Shown in pieces: positions 43,451 to 53,120 of a stretch of 64,000 nt of DNA. A program made the translations under genes and the position numbers. Numbering within the stretch: position 1 is the first letter of the stretch; every line of letters starts with the position of its first letter. Source of the stretch: Acidovorax sp. 69 (GTDB taxonomy: Bacteria; Pseudomonadota; Gammaproteobacteria; Burkholderiales; Burkholderiaceae_C); NCBI RefSeq assembly GCF_002797445.1, contig NZ_PGEP01000001.1:2356501-2420500 (forward strand), given 5' to 3'. The notes under the pieces were generated by a model, which was not told the DNA's origin, did no database searches, and saw only the letters and a list, made by a program, of their open reading frames with translations.

Positions 43451-43482
43451 ATGAAGGAGTGTTGCAAATTCCCGCTTATCTC

Positions 43483-44655
43483 TCACAGCTTGCGCAGCCG
43501 CTCCAGCGCCGCCCGCAGCGTCTCATCCTTCTTGGCAAAGCAGAACCGCACCACGCGCTGGTCAAACCCATCACCATAAAAAGCCGACAGCGGAATCGCC
43601 GCCACGCCCACTTCACGGGTCAGCCACTGGCAGAAGTCGGCCTCGTTCAGATCACTGATGGCCGAAATGTCCACGCACTGGAAGTAGCTGCCGGTGCTGG
43701 GCAGCAGCTTGAAGCGCGAGCCCGCAAGGCCCTGGCGGAACAGGTCGCGCTTGGCCTGGTAGAACGCGGGCAGCTGCAGATAGGGTGTGGGGTCTTGCAG
43801 ATAGGCGGTCAGGCCGTGCTGCATGGGCGTGTTCACCGTGAACACGTTGAACTGGTGCACCTTGCGGAACTCAGCCGTCAGGGCGGCTGGGGCCGCGACG
43901 GTGCCGACTTTCCAGCCGGTGACGTGGAAGGTCTTGCCAAAGCTCGACACGATGAACGCGCGGGCGGCCAGGCCCGGAAAGCGTGCGGCGCTCTGGTGCT
44001 CGGCGCCGTCGAAAACCATGTGTTCGTACACCTCGTCGCTGATGAGCAGGATGTCGGTGGGGGCGAGCAGGTCTTCGAGCTGGCGCATTTCCTCGGCGGT
44101 CCAGATGGTGGCGCTGGGGTTGTGCGGGCTGTTGATGAGGATGGCGCGGGTGCGCGGCGTGATGGCGGCGCTGATCTTGGCGAAGTCGGGGCGGAAGGTG
44201 CCGGGTGTGAGCGGCACGCGCACGGCTTTGCCACCGGCCAGGTCGATGTTGGGCACGTAGCTGTCGTAGCACGGGTCGAGCACGATCACCTCATCGCCCG
44301 GGTGCACGATGGCCAGGATGGCGGTGATGATGGCCTGCGTGGCGCCAGCGGTGATGGTGATTTCGGTGTTGGGGTTGTAGGCCCGGTCGTGCAGCGCCTC
44401 GATCTTGCGGGCCACGGCCTCGCGCAGCGCGGGGATTCCGGGCATCGGCGGGTACTGGTTGTGGCCCGCTTGCATGGCCTGCGTGACGGCGTTCACCAGC
44501 TCGGGGGCACATTCAAAGTCCGGGAAACCCTGGCCCAGGTTGACGGCCTTGTGCTCTGCGGCCAGGGCCGACATCACAGTGAAGATGGTGGTGCCGACGT
44601 GGGGCAGCTTGCTGGGAAATGTGGGCGTGCGGGCGGGGCTGGTGGCTTGGGTCAT
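43483..44655 (-). CDS. PLP-dependent aminotransferase (YbdL/methionine aminotransferase type)
   Basis: This 390-residue fold-type I aminotransferase is of the class I/II kind. Motifs are NLGQGFPDFECAPEL near residue 39, TITAGATQAIITAI near 98, NSPHNPSATIW near 172, DEVYEHMVFDG near 204 and the PLP lysine in SSFGKTFHVTGWKVG near 236. The overall pattern matches YbdL, which favours methionine and aromatic amino acids. It lies downstream of cysB, which is consistent with sulfur metabolism, but a terminator-like hairpin separates them. Confidence 0.9.
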   Translation of the reverse strand: MTQATSPARTPTFPSKLPHVGTTIFTVMSALAAEHKAVNLGQGFPDFECAPELVNAVTQAMQAGHNQYPPMPGIPALREAVARKIEALHDRAYNPNTEITITAGATQAIITAILAIVHPGDEVIVLDPCYDSYVPNIDLAGGKAVRVPLTPGTFRPDFAKISAAITPRTRAILINSPHNPSATIWTAEEMRQLEDLLAPTDILLISDEVYEHMVFDGAEHQSAARFPGLAARAFIVSSFGKTFHVTGWKVGTVAAPAALTAEFRKVHQFNVFTVNTPMQHGLTAYLQDPTPYLQLPAFYQAKRDLFRQGLAGSRFKLLPSTGSYFQCVDISAISDLNEADFCQWLTREVGVAAIPLSAFYGDGFDQRVVRFCFAKKDETLRAALERLRKL

Positions 44656-44683
44656 GGCGCAACAACGATGAATGCGGGGTGTT

Positions 44684-44712
44684 GAAAAAAAGTAAAGATC
44701 GCGTGCGCGATC
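44684..44712 (-). terminator. Intrinsic terminator after cysB
   Basis: GATCGC/GCGATC around a four-base loop (44697-44712), followed on the minus strand by TTTACTTTTTTTC. It ends the cysB message upstream of the aminotransferase gene. Confidence 0.65.
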
Positions 44713-44775
44713 AAACAGGCGTGCTTGAATACGGCGCGCGTTGGGATGGAGCTTGGCGGGCGACGGATCACCCCC

Positions 44776-45717
44776 TCACAGTTCGTAGTCGTTGACATGG
44801 CCTGTCATGGCGCGGGCGATGAGTTCTCGGCTGAGGCGGTCGCTGAGCAACTCGGCAAATTTGTACACGAAGTTGCGCAGGTAGGCGCCGCGTTTGAAGG
44901 CCACGCGTGCCACGCTCTGGCCAAACAGGTGGCCGACAGGCCGCACCACGAGGTCGCCCAATGGGTCGTCGCGCATGGCCATTTCGGCCACGATGCCGAT
45001 GCCCAGGCCCAGGCGCACATAGGTCTTGATCACGTCCGAGTCAATGGCTTCGAGCACGATGCGGGGTTGCAGTTTGCGGGCGGCAAATGCCTGATCGATC
45101 TTGCCGCGCCCGGTGAAAGACGGGTGGTAAGTAATGAGTGCTTCGTGGGCCAGGTCGTCAATGCCTATGCGCTCTTTCTGGGCCAGCGGGTGGTCATTGG
45201 GCACCACCAGCACATGTTGCCATTCGTAGCAGGGCAGGGTGACGAGTTCGGGGTAGTCGGCCAGCGACTCCGTGGCCATGCCGATTTCGGCCACTTCGTC
45301 GATGATCATGCGGGCCACTTCGTGCGGCGTGGCTTGGTGCAGGCTGATATTGACCTTGGGGTAAGCCTCGCGCAGGCGGGCCACGGGCACGGGCAGTACG
45401 TAGCGGGCCTGGGTGTGGGTGGTAGCAATGCTGAGGGTGCCGCTGTCTTGCGCGCTGAACTGCTCGCCAATGCGCTTCAAGTTGCCCACCTCGCGCATGA
45501 TGACTTCGATGCTTTTGAGTACGTGCTGGCCCGGCTCGGTGATGCGTTTGAGGCGTTTGCCATGACGGGCAAAGATATCAACACCCAGTTCTTCTTCCAG
45601 CTCGATGATGGCTTTGGAGACGCCGGGCTGCGAGGTGTGCAGGGCCTTGGCGGCTTCGGTCAGATTCAGGCCCCGCCTGGCGGCCTCCTGAACAAAGCGG
45701 AATTGGTGCAGGTTCAT
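44776..45717 (-). CDS. cysB: LysR-family regulator of sulfur assimilation (CysB-like)
   Basis: This 313-residue activator has an N-terminal winged helix (MNLHQFRFVQEAARRGLNLT; ALHTSQPGVSKAIIELEEEL) and an effector domain for an acetylserine-type inducer from about residue 90 (TLSIATTHTQARYVLP is the CysB/Cbl hallmark). Length and motifs match CysB of betaproteobacteria. The neighbouring gene for a sirohydrochlorin chelatase, which serves siroheme for sulfite reductase, supports the assignment. Confidence 0.9.
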   Translation of the reverse strand: MNLHQFRFVQEAARRGLNLTEAAKALHTSQPGVSKAIIELEEELGVDIFARHGKRLKRITEPGQHVLKSIEVIMREVGNLKRIGEQFSAQDSGTLSIATTHTQARYVLPVPVARLREAYPKVNISLHQATPHEVARMIIDEVAEIGMATESLADYPELVTLPCYEWQHVLVVPNDHPLAQKERIGIDDLAHEALITYHPSFTGRGKIDQAFAARKLQPRIVLEAIDSDVIKTYVRLGLGIGIVAEMAMRDDPLGDLVVRPVGHLFGQSVARVAFKRGAYLRNFVYKFAELLSDRLSRELIARAMTGHVNDYEL

Positions 45718-45789
45718 ATCCGATATCGCCTAAAGAATTGCATTATTATGATGCAATTGTCTAAGTGGTGCGCCAACTCGATAGAAGTT

Positions 45790-46161
45790 TCAGGCCTGTG
45801 GTGCCTCGCAGGCGATTTCGGCCATGAGGGCGGTCATGCGTGGGTCTTCGCCAATAGCGGCTTGAACATGCAGTGGTACGCCGGGGTGGGTGGTGCGCAA
45901 GGTTTTCACCAGCAAGGGGAGATCTTCGCGGGCGTGTTTGCCAGTGCCCAGGAACATGGGGACCACGGTCACGTTGGTGGCGCCCTCTGCAATCAGCTGA
46001 CTGACTGCATCTTCGAGCGATGGAGAGCACAGTTCCAGGTAGGCACAGCGAACACGGCGATCAGGGTTCTGGGCGGAAATGTGTGCCGCTACGGCCTCCA
46101 TGGGGGCGCGCCACAGGGGGTCGCGGGACCCATGAGAAAACAGGACGATGGCGTTGCTCAT
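45790..46161 (-). CDS. cbiX: CbiX/SirB-type sirohydrochlorin chelatase
   Basis: This 123-residue single-domain chelatase (short CbiX) inserts metal into sirohydrochlorin. The N-terminal VLFSHGSRDPLW carries the first metal-binding His, and MFLGTGKHAREDLP near residue 72 the second. The start at 46161 is preferred over a longer frame that would overlap the lptG end. It lies upstream of cysB in the same direction; siroheme is needed by sulfite reductase, so cobalamin or siroheme supply are both possible roles. Confidence 0.88.
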   Translation of the reverse strand: MSNAIVLFSHGSRDPLWRAPMEAVAAHISAQNPDRRVRCAYLELCSPSLEDAVSQLIAEGATNVTVVPMFLGTGKHAREDLPLLVKTLRTTHPGVPLHVQAAIGEDPRMTALMAEIACEAPQA

Positions 46162-46183
46162 ATTTTGTGCAGGCTCCAACAAA

Positions 46184-47293
46184 TCAACGGCGAAGCACCA
46201 GCCAACCAAAGGCCGCCAGCGACAGCACCGAATAGATCAGCCCGGGTGCTGCAGCGGTAAGCCAAGGTGACCAGTTCTGCAGGTTGCCGGCATAGCCGAA
46301 CACGTTGTTGAGCAGGAAGAAGCTGATGCCCGCCATGACGCCGCCAAATACGTAGCCTGCGATGCCGCCCGACCGAAAATGCAGGTAAGCAAAGGGCAGG
46401 GCCAGTACCACCATCACCAGGCAACTCAAGGGGTAGAACACTTTGCGCCAGAACTCGATTTCGTACTTCTGGGCTGACTGGCCATTGGCGTTCAGGTGCC
46501 GGATGAACTGAAACAGGTCCAGCGTCGCCATGCGATCAGGTTTGAGCAGGGAAGCAGCCACCATGTCCGCACTGATGCGGGTAGGCCACTGCAACGTGGG
46601 GGCGTCGAGGTGCTCCACACGGGCCTCATCCTTGTCGCCTTTTTGTTCGAAGCGGCTGCGTTGTACTTTTTCCAGGGCCCAGGCTCCGTCCGATCCGAAC
46701 TGGCCCGACGCCGCTTGCGTTTGCGAAGCCAGGCGCCCCTTTTCGTCAAACTCAAAGATGCGCACGTCGAGCATTCCGCCGTTGGGCGTGAGTGCACGCA
46801 CATTGACCGCGAAGGAGTGGTCTTCCTGGCGCTCCTTGAGCCAGGCCCCCGTGGCGCCTGTGGTCAGCCGCCCAAGGTAGCGGACCTTGATGAGTTGCGC
46901 TGTGCGGTCAGTGAGGGGGGCCAGGTAGTCACCCACGGCAAAGGTCAGCAACACAAAAAAACCGCCGAGCGTGAGCAAGGTGCGCAGCGCGCGCCACGGG
47001 CCCATACCACTGGTGCGCATGATGGTGAATTCCGAGCTTTGGGCCAGGCGGGCCATCACGAAGATGGTGCCAATCAGCACGGTGATGGGAAGCAGCTCAT
47101 AGAGATGGCTGGGAATACTCAAGACCACGAACAGGAGCGCGTGTGACAGTTGATAGCCCTCGGCCCCAGTACGACCGACCCAGCGCAGTTCATCGACCAG
47201 GTCGAAGAAAAAGAACAAGGCGAGAAAGCCCACAGTGACGAAGGCGACGGCAGACAGGGCTTCGCGGTGGATGAGGCGGCGAATCGTTTTCAT
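46184..47293 (-). CDS. lptG: LPS export permease LptG
   Basis: This 369-residue inner-membrane permease of LptB2FG extracts lipopolysaccharide from the inner membrane. It has three N-terminal membrane helices, a large periplasmic beta-jellyroll (about 130-265) and three C-terminal helices (about 275-365). The motif SSEFTIMRTSGMGPWRALR near residue 86 is the coupling-helix region. Its ATG overlaps the lptF stop (ATGA). Confidence 0.94.
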   Translation of the reverse strand: MKTIRRLIHREALSAVAFVTVGFLALFFFFDLVDELRWVGRTGAEGYQLSHALLFVVLSIPSHLYELLPITVLIGTIFVMARLAQSSEFTIMRTSGMGPWRALRTLLTLGGFFVLLTFAVGDYLAPLTDRTAQLIKVRYLGRLTTGATGAWLKERQEDHSFAVNVRALTPNGGMLDVRIFEFDEKGRLASQTQAASGQFGSDGAWALEKVQRSRFEQKGDKDEARVEHLDAPTLQWPTRISADMVAASLLKPDRMATLDLFQFIRHLNANGQSAQKYEIEFWRKVFYPLSCLVMVVLALPFAYLHFRSGGIAGYVFGGVMAGISFFLLNNVFGYAGNLQNWSPWLTAAAPGLIYSVLSLAAFGWLVLRR

Positions 47294-48396
47294 GCGGGGT
47301 AACCTTCAGCGCGCCGCAGCTGCCACAGGCGCCGGACAGTCCATTGGTTGTGGCGCACCGCCAGTACCAGCAGCGAGATGGCCAGCATGCCACCATGCAG
47401 CAGCACCATGAAGCTCAGCAGGCCAAGCCGACCTGCGCCGACCCAGCTTTGACCGAGGGTCATGAGGTTGTAATAAACGATGAAACCGAAGAGAGCAAAC
47501 ACCATGCTGGTGCTGCGCGCTGCACGTGGGTTGACGCTGGCCACAGCCAGCCCGAGGAGCACAAAATTAAGTGCTGCAAAGGCCAAGCCAAGCCGCCAGC
47601 CCAGTTCGGCCTGGTAGGCGGGCAGGGGCTGCATCAGCAGGTCGTAGGTGGTGCGCGTCTTGACGGCGAGTTCTTCGGCGGAGCCCGTAGGGGCAGAGCC
47701 GATGCGGGTTCCATACTCAGAAAACTCGCTGATCTTGACGCCGGGTTTGTCTCGCGCAGTCTCCAGCCGTTGCCCGTCGGTGAGCATGGCCATGCGCTCG
47801 CCGCCCTGGGTCTCCAGGCGTGCGCTGCGGGCTGAGGTGACGGATTCGCGCTTGCCATCGTTGGCTGCAATGAACACGTTGTTGCCCGCCTGGGTGTCGG
47901 GGCTGTCCTTGTCGATGAAGAACACCCGGCTGCCATTGGAGGATTCCTGGAATTCACCGGGCGCAACGCGATCGATGTCACTGCGCTGCTCATACCGGGT
48001 TTTGAGTTCCTGAATCTGCGAATTGGCCCAGGGCCACACGAGCAGAGACAGCACGGCAATCACCACCATCACCGGCCAGGCAAACCGGATCAGGGGCTTG
48101 ACGAGGCTCAGGAGGCCTCGACCGCTGGCAAACCAGATCACCATTTCGCTGTCGCGATACATGCGTGACAACGTGCCGACCACGGCAATGAAAAGGCTCA
48201 GACTGAGAATGGTGGGCAATTGCCCCAGAACGGTGAAGCCCATGACCAGCATCACGTCAGAAGGGCTGACGCTGCCTTTGGAGGCTTGGCCCAGGGTACG
48301 GATGAGCATCATGGTCATGACCACGGTCACCAGCACCACAAGTGTCGCTCCGAAGCTGCGCGCCAGCTCCTTGCGGATGGATGAATCGAATAACAT
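47290..48396 (-). CDS. lptF: LPS export permease LptF
   Basis: This is the partner of LptG, 368 residues, with six membrane helices and a periplasmic jellyroll. The start [20 protein letters not shown] is the conserved beginning, so I chose 48396. [20 protein letters not shown] near residue 84 is the coupling helix. It is divergent from pepA with only 23 bases between start codons, so promoter elements must lie partly within the coding sequences. Confidence 0.94.
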   Translation of the reverse strand: MLFDSSIRKELARSFGATLVVLVTVVMTMMLIRTLGQASKGSVSPSDVMLVMGFTVLGQLPTILSLSLFIAVVGTLSRMYRDSEMVIWFASGRGLLSLVKPLIRFAWPVMVVIAVLSLLVWPWANSQIQELKTRYEQRSDIDRVAPGEFQESSNGSRVFFIDKDSPDTQAGNNVFIAANDGKRESVTSARSARLETQGGERMAMLTDGQRLETARDKPGVKISEFSEYGTRIGSAPTGSAEELAVKTRTTYDLLMQPLPAYQAELGWRLGLAFAALNFVLLGLAVASVNPRAARSTSMVFALFGFIVYYNLMTLGQSWVGAGRLGLLSFMVLLHGGMLAISLLVLAVRHNQWTVRRLWQLRRAEGYPA

Positions 48397-48419
48397 TGGC
48401 TCGAAGGAAAACACCGATT

Positions 48420-49933
48420 ATGAACTTTGATCTCAAGACCCTTGACCTCGCGGCAGCTGTTTCGGAGAAATGTGACCTGCTGATCGTGTTGATCCCTGAG
48501 GGCTTCAAGCCGGGCAAGGATGCACTGTCTGCACTGGCCGCGCTGGCGCTCAAGAATGGAGATCTGAGTCTCAAAGCGGGCAAACACCTGGCCATGTACC
48601 AGGCGCCTGCGGTCGCTGCGCGCCGGGTGGTCCTGGTCGGGGCCGGTGATGGTTCTGCCCGCGCATGTCGCCAGGCGTTGCTGGCCTTGGGAGGCGCGAT
48701 CAAGGCTCCCCAAACCAAGCGTGTGGTGCTGTGTTTTGCCGCGGGGGTGGCGGGCGATGTGGTGGGCGCAGCCGTGCAGGCAGTGGCTGAAACGAGTTAT
48801 GTGTACACCACCACCAAGTCCAAGGCCGAGGTGCGTAGCCTGAGCCGCTGTGTGGTGGGTGTCACCAATGTGGCCGAGGTCCGCGACGGCTTTGACGGCG
48901 GCGTGGCGCTGGTAGCGGGCGTGGAGTTTGCCCGCGAATGGGGTAACCGCCCGGCCAACCATGCGACCCCCAGCCTATTGGCCGACGCTGCCAAGACGCT
49001 GGCCAAGCTGCCGCGCATTCAGTGCAAGGTCCATGGCCCGGCCGAAGTGAGCCGCCTCGGAATGGGGGCTTTTTTGGCGGTGGCGCGTGGCTCCGAAGAG
49101 CCATTGCGCTTTATCGAGCTGCGTTACAACGGTGCGGCGAAGGACAAAGCGCCGGTGGTGCTGGTGGGCAAAGGCATTACCTTTGACACCGGCGGCATTT
49201 CAATCAAGCCTGCGCCCGAGATGGACGAGATGAAGTTCGACATGTGCGGTGCAGCGAGTGTGCTGGGCACTTTCCGTGCTTTGGGCGAATTGCAGCCCGC
49301 GATCAATGTGGTCGGATTGATACCCGCTTGCGAGAACATGCCGGACGGGCGCGCTGTAAAGCCCGGCGACGTGGTCACCAGCATGAGCGGGCAGACCATC
49401 GAGATACTGAACACCGATGCCGAAGGGCGCCTGGTGCTGTGCGATGCGTTGACCTATGCCGCCCGCTTCAAGCCCGCCGCTGTGGTGGATATCGCCACGC
49501 TGACCGGCGCCTGCGTGATCGCGCTCGGGGGGTGCGCAGTGGCTTGTTCGCCAACAATGATGGCTTGGCCTCTGCCCTTCAGGCCGCTGGCGAGGTGGCC
49601 CAGGACCCTTGCTGGCGCATGCCTTTGGATGACGACTATGCGGACGGCCTCAAGAGCAATTTTGCCGACATGGGCAATGTGGCCGGTCGTGCGGGTGGTT
49701 CCATCACCGCCGCCAAGTTCTTGCAGAAGTTTGTGGGCGACATGCCATGGGCGCATCTGGATATCGCCGGTACCGCGTGGCGGGGGGGCGCTGCCAAAGG
49801 GTCTACAGGGCGACCTGTGGGCCTTCTCGTGCATTTCCTGTTGGGGCAGGTCCACGCCAAGTCGGCTCCGCTGGCAACCCGCGTGGCTGCCAAGCCAGCC
49901 GCAAAGCGCGCACCGCGCGTCAAGGCTGTTTGA
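48420..49933 (+). pseudogene. pepA: Leucyl aminopeptidase with a one-base frameshift
   Basis: PepA is a two-metal leucine aminopeptidase (M17). Metal and catalytic residues are clear in [16 protein letters not shown] and in [14 protein letters not shown]. The reading frame is normal up to [14 protein letters not shown] and breaks in a run of six G at 49527-49532. The normal sequence ([20 protein letters not shown] and so on) continues in another frame to a TAA-region stop at 49933. Adding one G restores the protein. The unshifted frame runs open through holC. A homopolymer read error is the likeliest cause; a real lesion or slippage control cannot be ruled out. Confidence 0.88.
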
Positions 49934-49940
49934 GTACGCC

Positions 49941-50375
49941 ATGACGGAGGTCGCTTTCCACTTCAACGCGCCAGACAAACTGGCCTATGCCTGCCGCTTC
50001 GCGCGCAAGGTGCAGCGCAGTGGGGCTCGCCTGGTTATTGCCGCGCCTGCTGATGCGTTGGATGCCCTGGATCGCATGCTTTGGGCGATGGCTCCGCAAG
50101 ACTTCGTGGCACATTGCCGCAGTGATTCAGATGAGGAACTGGTTCATGCGTCTCCGATACTGCTGACGCTGGATGCGCGGTCTGCACCGCACCACGAAGT
50201 GCTGCTGAATCTGACGGCGCAAGTTCCTGAGGGTTTCGGACAGTTCGACCGATTGATCGAAGTGGTGAGCGCCCAAAATGAAGCGGACCGCACCGAAGCC
50301 CGCACACGCTGGCGCCACTATGCCTCCAGGGGCTATGCCATCACGCGCCATGATCTGGTGCTGAAGGCCGATTGA
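49941..50375 (+). CDS. holC: DNA polymerase III subunit chi
   Basis: This 144-residue clamp-loader accessory protein links psi to single-strand binding protein. The start [20 protein letters not shown] is typical, and [18 protein letters not shown] plus [20 protein letters not shown] are family segments. It follows pepA by seven bases, an order shared by many proteobacteria. Its stop overlaps the start of the next gene (TGATG). Confidence 0.93.
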   Translation: MTEVAFHFNAPDKLAYACRFARKVQRSGARLVIAAPADALDALDRMLWAMAPQDFVAHCRSDSDEELVHASPILLTLDARSAPHHEVLLNLTAQVPEGFGQFDRLIEVVSAQNEADRTEARTRWRHYASRGYAITRHDLVLKAD

Positions 50376-50941
50376 TGGCGCTGCCCCCCAAAACACCGCC
50401 GCGCTTTGTACCAACACTCACCGAAGTGGTGCAGGTGCCCGATGCGCTTTTGGCTCAGAGCCCGCTGCCCCCTTCCGGGCGCACCACCGTGATGTCATCT
50501 CCGATGCCAGCGGGGGTTCCTCGGCCCGTTGCCGGCGCTCCATCACCTGCTGCAATGTCTCGGCCCGTGTCATCACCGTCGGCTTGGAGTTCTGCAAAAG
50601 CGCCGGCCCCCGTAGCTCCAGGGTTTGCGAATTCGCTGCGCGCATCTGGCACCGGCGTGCCGCCCCGCAACAACCCGACGTTCGACACCGTTGCGGTTCC
50701 TTCCGTGCCCCGTCCCTTGCCTGACGGCATGGAGGAATACATGGTGCACCGTGTCATGCAGCGTGTGGACGTTGTGCTGGATCAGCGCCTTCGTGAAGCG
50801 ATCGCCACCGTGGTGCAGGAGCAGACCCGATCCGTGCTGCCCAGGTTGCGCGAAGAGATCGAATCAGTGGTTCGCCATGCGGTTTATGAGGCTGTCGCCG
50901 ATGAGTTGGCCAGTGGTGGGCCGCCCGTGACCAAGGGATGA
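50375..50941 (+). CDS. Proline-rich protein after holC (DUF2486-like position)
   Basis: This 188-residue protein has a disordered N-terminal two-thirds rich in Pro, Ala and Ser and a C-terminal helical segment from about residue 118 (EEYMVHRVMQRVDVVLDQRL; AIATVVQEQTRSVLPRL) that could form a coiled coil. In Burkholderiales a DUF2486 protein commonly follows holC, and this gene is in that place. That family call rests on position and shape, not on a search. The role is unknown. Its ATG overlaps the holC stop. Confidence 0.75.
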   Translation: MALPPKTPPRFVPTLTEVVQVPDALLAQSPLPPSGRTTVMSSPMPAGVPRPVAGAPSPAAMSRPVSSPSAWSSAKAPAPVAPGFANSLRASGTGVPPRNNPTFDTVAVPSVPRPLPDGMEEYMVHRVMQRVDVVLDQRLREAIATVVQEQTRSVLPRLREEIESVVRHAVYEAVADELASGGPPVTKG

Positions 50942-51071
50942 CAGGGTATTCCCCTGTGGTTTCTCTCGCGTTTAATCGTGTTCCCTAATGATCTGGCCCG
51001 TAAATTGCGATATGTTCGCCTGCGTTGAGACACAAGAACATTCTCAGCGTTTATCTTTACTGGAGATTGAT

Positions 51072-52199
51072 ATGCAATTGAAGTTGAAACTGACCGTGGT
51101 TGCTGCTATCGCGGCTGCTGCTGGTGTGGCCTCTGCACAAGAGCAGGTGGTCAAGATCGGCCATGTGGCTCCGGTTTCCGGCGCCCAAGCCCACTACGGC
51201 AAGGACAACGAAAATGGCGCCCGCATGGCCATTGAAGAGCTGAACGCCCAAGGCATCACCATCGGCGGCAAGAAGATCAAGTTCGAGCTGCAGGCTGAAG
51301 ATGACGCTGCTGATCCAAAGCAGGGCACGGCTGCCGCACAGAAGCTGTGCGATTCCAAGGTTGCTGGCGTTGTGGGCCACCTTAACTCCGGTACCACCAT
51401 CCCCGCATCCAAGGTCTACAACGACTGCGGTATCCCCATGGTGACGGGCGCTGCGACCAACCCCAACCTGACAAAGCCTGGCTACAAGACCACGTTCCGT
51501 ATCATCGCCAACGACAACGCCCTGGGCGCTGGTCTGGCGTTCTACGCTGTGGACACGCTCAAGCTGAAGACGGTTGCCATCATCGATGACCGTACCGCTT
51601 ACGGCCAAGGCGTGGCAGACGTGTTCAAGAAGACGGCCACAGCCAAGGGCATGAAGGTGGTGGACGAGCAGTTCACGACCGACAAGGCCACCGATTTCAT
51701 GGCCATCCTGACCGCCATCAAGTCCAAGAACCCTGATGCTGTGTTCTACGGCGGCATGGACCCCCAAGGCGGCCCGATGCTGCGCCAGATGGAACAACTG
51801 GGCATGGGCAACGTGAAGTATTTTGGTGGTGACGGTATCTGCACATCGGAAATCGCCAAGCTGGCCGCTGGCGCCAAGACCCTGGGCAACGTGATCTGCG
51901 CGGAAGGCGGTTCTTCGCTGGCCAAGATGCCTGGCGGTACGGCCTGGAAGGCCAAGTATGATGCCAAGTACCCCAACCAGTTCCAGGTTTATAGCCCTTA
52001 CACCTACGACGCTACGTTCTTGCTGGTTGACGCCATGAAGCGCGCCAACTCCGTGGATCCCAAGGTGTATGTGAACGAACTGGCCAAGTCCAGCTTCAAG
52101 GGCGTGACTTCCACGATCGCCTTCGAACCCAATGGCGAAATGAAGAACCCCGCCATCACGCTGTACGTCTACAAGGACGGTAAGAAGACCCCTCTGTAA
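51072..52199 (+). CDS. Branched-chain amino acid-binding protein (LivJ-like)
   Basis: This 375-residue periplasmic binding protein belongs to the HAAT importers. The signal peptide covers residues 1-23 (MQLKLKLTVVAAIAAAAGVA, cleavage near ASAQ). The mature start VVKIGHVAPVSGAQAHYGKDNENGARMA (two joined segments) and GVVGHLNSGTTIPAS near residue 100 are hallmarks. No permease or ATPase gene is adjacent, so the transporter is encoded elsewhere or this is an orphan copy. The ATG at 51072 has GGAG seven bases upstream. An insertion sequence separates it from its terminator. Confidence 0.93.
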   Translation: MQLKLKLTVVAAIAAAAGVASAQEQVVKIGHVAPVSGAQAHYGKDNENGARMAIEELNAQGITIGGKKIKFELQAEDDAADPKQGTAAAQKLCDSKVAGVVGHLNSGTTIPASKVYNDCGIPMVTGAATNPNLTKPGYKTTFRIIANDNALGAGLAFYAVDTLKLKTVAIIDDRTAYGQGVADVFKKTATAKGMKVVDEQFTTDKATDFMAILTAIKSKNPDAVFYGGMDPQGGPMLRQMEQLGMGNVKYFGGDGICTSEIAKLAAGAKTLGNVICAEGGSSLAKMPGGTAWKAKYDAKYPNQFQVYSPYTYDATFLLVDAMKRANSVDPKVYVNELAKSSFKGVTSTIAFEPNGEMKNPAITLYVYKDGKKTPL

Positions 52200-52283
52200 A
52201 TGGAGTGGTTGGCCCCGGATTTTGCTGGGGTTGACCCGTCCTGAATAGCGTTGACACCCGGACCGGTTAAATCTCCAGCCAAA

Positions 52284-53120
52284 CTACCCGGCCAAGGACG
52301 CCCGATGCACCGCATCGGGCGTTTTCATTTTCAGCGACAGATGGGGCCTCTCGCAGTTGTAGATCCCTACCGACTGCTCGACCATGCGTCTGGCCTGGGC
52401 AAGATCCGCAGGACGCTGCAGCAGCAACTCTGTCTTCAGTATGCCGTTGACCCGCTCGGCCAGTGCATTCTGGTAGCAGTCATAGCCATCTGTCATCGAG
52501 CAGGTCACGCCGTGCCGCTGGTGCAGCGCCTGGTAGTACGCCGAGCAGTACTGGATGCCACGGTCTGAATGGTGCACGAGTTGCTGACGACTGCTCCGCC
52601 CTGACAGCGCCATCTTCATGGCTTGCGCCACCTCTTCGGTCTGCAGGCTCTCATGCACGTGCCAGCCCACGATCTTTCTGGAGTATGCATCCGTGACTAG
52701 GCTCAGGTACACGAACTTGCCTTGCGTGGGCAGGTAGGTGATATCAGCCACCCAGACCTGTTCACTGGCGCTGGCGCGTACTTGTTGCGGCCCGGCCTTG
52801 AGCAGATTGGGGTGGCGCCTGAAACGATGGTGGCTGTCTGTGGTCTTGTGGTACGCCCGACGAGGCGCCACCAGCAGCTTGGCATTGCGCAGTACGTCGA
52901 ACATCGCATCGCGGCCCAGGGCGATCCCTTGGCGCTGCAGTGGCTCGTGCAGCAGATGGTGTAGCTTGCGCGTGCCGATTCGCGGCTGGCGCATACGCAG
53001 CTCACGAACCAATCCCACCACCGCCTGCGACGTAGCCAGGCGACCGGCCTCGCGGCGCCTGCTTTGGTAATACGCCTGCCGGCTGTGGCCCATGTACTGG
53101 CAAGCCCTCTTCACGCTCAA
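52284..53120 (-). CDS. IS3-family transposase OrfB
   Basis: This is the integrase-like catalytic part. The DDE triad is visible: Asp in QVWVADITYLP, Asp in VHHSDRGIQYCS and Glu in NALAERVNGILKTEL. An HTH_21-like segment (GLVRELRMRQPRIGTRKLHHLL) precedes it. The frame is open upstream of the first ATG as far as the A AAA AAG site near 53164, so the active protein is most likely OrfAB made by -1 frameshifting; the ATG at 53120 is only the first possible independent start. Confidence 0.92.
   Translation of the reverse strand: MSVKRACQYMGHSRQAYYQSRRREAGRLATSQAVVGLVRELRMRQPRIGTRKLHHLLHEPLQRQGIALGRDAMFDVLRNAKLLVAPRRAYHKTTDSHHRFRRHPNLLKAGPQQVRASASEQVWVADITYLPTQGKFVYLSLVTDAYSRKIVGWHVHESLQTEEVAQAMKMALSGRSSRQQLVHHSDRGIQYCSAYYQALHQRHGVTCSMTDGYDCYQNALAERVNGILKTELLLQRPADLAQARRMVEQSVGIYNCERPHLSLKMKTPDAVHRASLAG

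Noticed and set aside
49520..49535. Programmed -1 frameshift in pepA
   Set aside because: C GGG GGG is a poor slippery heptamer, I saw no clear stimulatory stem, and PepA is normally made without frameshifting. A missing base is simpler, so I report only the frameshift.
48342..50375. An apparent PepA-HolC fusion protein of about 677 codons
   Set aside because: The middle part after the G run is nonsense in this frame, while the true PepA sequence continues in another frame and HolC has its own start. It is an accident of the frameshift.
50942..51071. Leader hairpin before the LivJ-like gene as a regulatory RNA
   Set aside because: ACAGGG/CCCTGT and CGTTGAGA/TCTCAGCG are short and imperfect, and do not match a known riboswitch.
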